Source of the DNA: Myoxocephalus aenaeus
Lineage: Eukaryota; Chordata; Actinopteri; Perciformes; Cottidae
Assembly (NCBI GenBank): GCA_038501785.1
Contig: JBAMJR010000186.1
Span: forward strand, 498,501 to 562,500
Length of the DNA: 64,000 bases
Direction of reading: 5' to 3'
Part shown: in pieces, positions 63,613 through 64,000 of the stretch
Numbering within the stretch: position 1 is the stretch's first letter
Layout: every line of letters starts with the position of its first letter
Made by a program: the position numbers and the translations under genes
The notes under the pieces: model-generated
Database searches by the model: none
The model's input: only the letters and a program-made list of their open reading frames with translations
What the model was told of the DNA's origin: nothing

Positions 63613-64000
63613 ACAGAGGGGACACAAATCAGCTTCCAGCCCTTATAAAGCACACTAATGTTACACCTAATATCTCTTTTGCTTAATTCATAATTTTTTT
63701 TTAAGTTTAATGATGTGATCGTTGCCTGCAGAGCATAGCACTTGTTGTTATTATTATGTGCTTTAAAAAGTGTTTGGTAATATTAAACAAACAACATATG
63801 ACTTAGTTTGCTTCTGATGCTCTAAGTAGATTTTTGTATTTGGACAAAGGTTGGCTGTATATTAAACGGACGGATTTAAAATGGGAATTGTCCTCTAGTT
63901 AGTTAAGCTAGTAAACAATTTCCAAGACGTCAAAAATTAAAATTTAATTAATTAAAATTAAACTCAAACACTGGAACTATTATCGTTATCTAACCTCCAG

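Overview
The window looks like teleost fish (probably percomorph) genomic DNA. The evidence is spliced GT-AG genes for secreted C-type lectins, an RTE-clade LINE ending in (GGAT)n, L2-type LINE pieces, hAT-like MITEs, and very dense CA/GT, GA and GAA microsatellites. No bacterial, viral or organellar genes were seen.

Region 1 (about 1-25,600) is a head-to-tail tandem array of lectin genes, all on the minus strand. Reading 5'->3' (right to left) the order is gene D (24,252-20,044), gene C (17,615-13,668, truncated), gene B (12,778-9,774) and gene A (5,593-2,704). Each full gene has a non-coding first exon behind a TATA-like box, a short signal-peptide exon, one exon per C-type lectin domain (CTLD1, CTLD2), a lysine-rich tail exon and a tiny terminal exon. 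I assembled intact reading frames of 318 (A), 319 (B) and 319 (D) residues by matching splice sites and phases. A copy of the same hAT-like MITE sits about 0.2 kb upstream of every promoter and also at position 8, so the array probably continues beyond the left edge. The copies are nearly identical except in the second half of CTLD1 and a short stretch of CTLD2, where the sugar-binding loops lie.

The array has been invaded repeatedly. A nearly full-length RTE element with an 11-bp target duplication sits in intron 2 of gene C. A deleted L2-type element sits in intron 3 of gene D. Decayed LINE reverse-transcriptase relics lie behind genes A, B and D. Two RTE fragments lie at 644-903 and 25,626-26,890.

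Region 2 (about 27,000-64,000) has no coding exon that I can recognise. It is intergenic or intronic DNA filled with microsatellites and dispersed repeats. Items standing out: ten tandem 73-bp units each carrying a CTCF-like motif (39,949-40,640); a single oppositely oriented CTCF-like site at 27,579; a 370-bp GC-rich foldback element (50,602-50,971); a perfect 26-bp-arm hairpin (37,541-37,596); a 43-copy GAA repeat (41,911-42,039); a TIR element (31,287-31,958); and a hairpin between (TG)n and (CA/CG)n tracts (42,561-42,674).

The lectins are predicted secreted, probably pathogen- or glycan-recognising proteins that diversify by tandem duplication and loop change. The rest of the window shows possible chromatin or structural signals rather than genes. 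All function statements come from family knowledge plus reading the sequence; no database search or alignment program was run.
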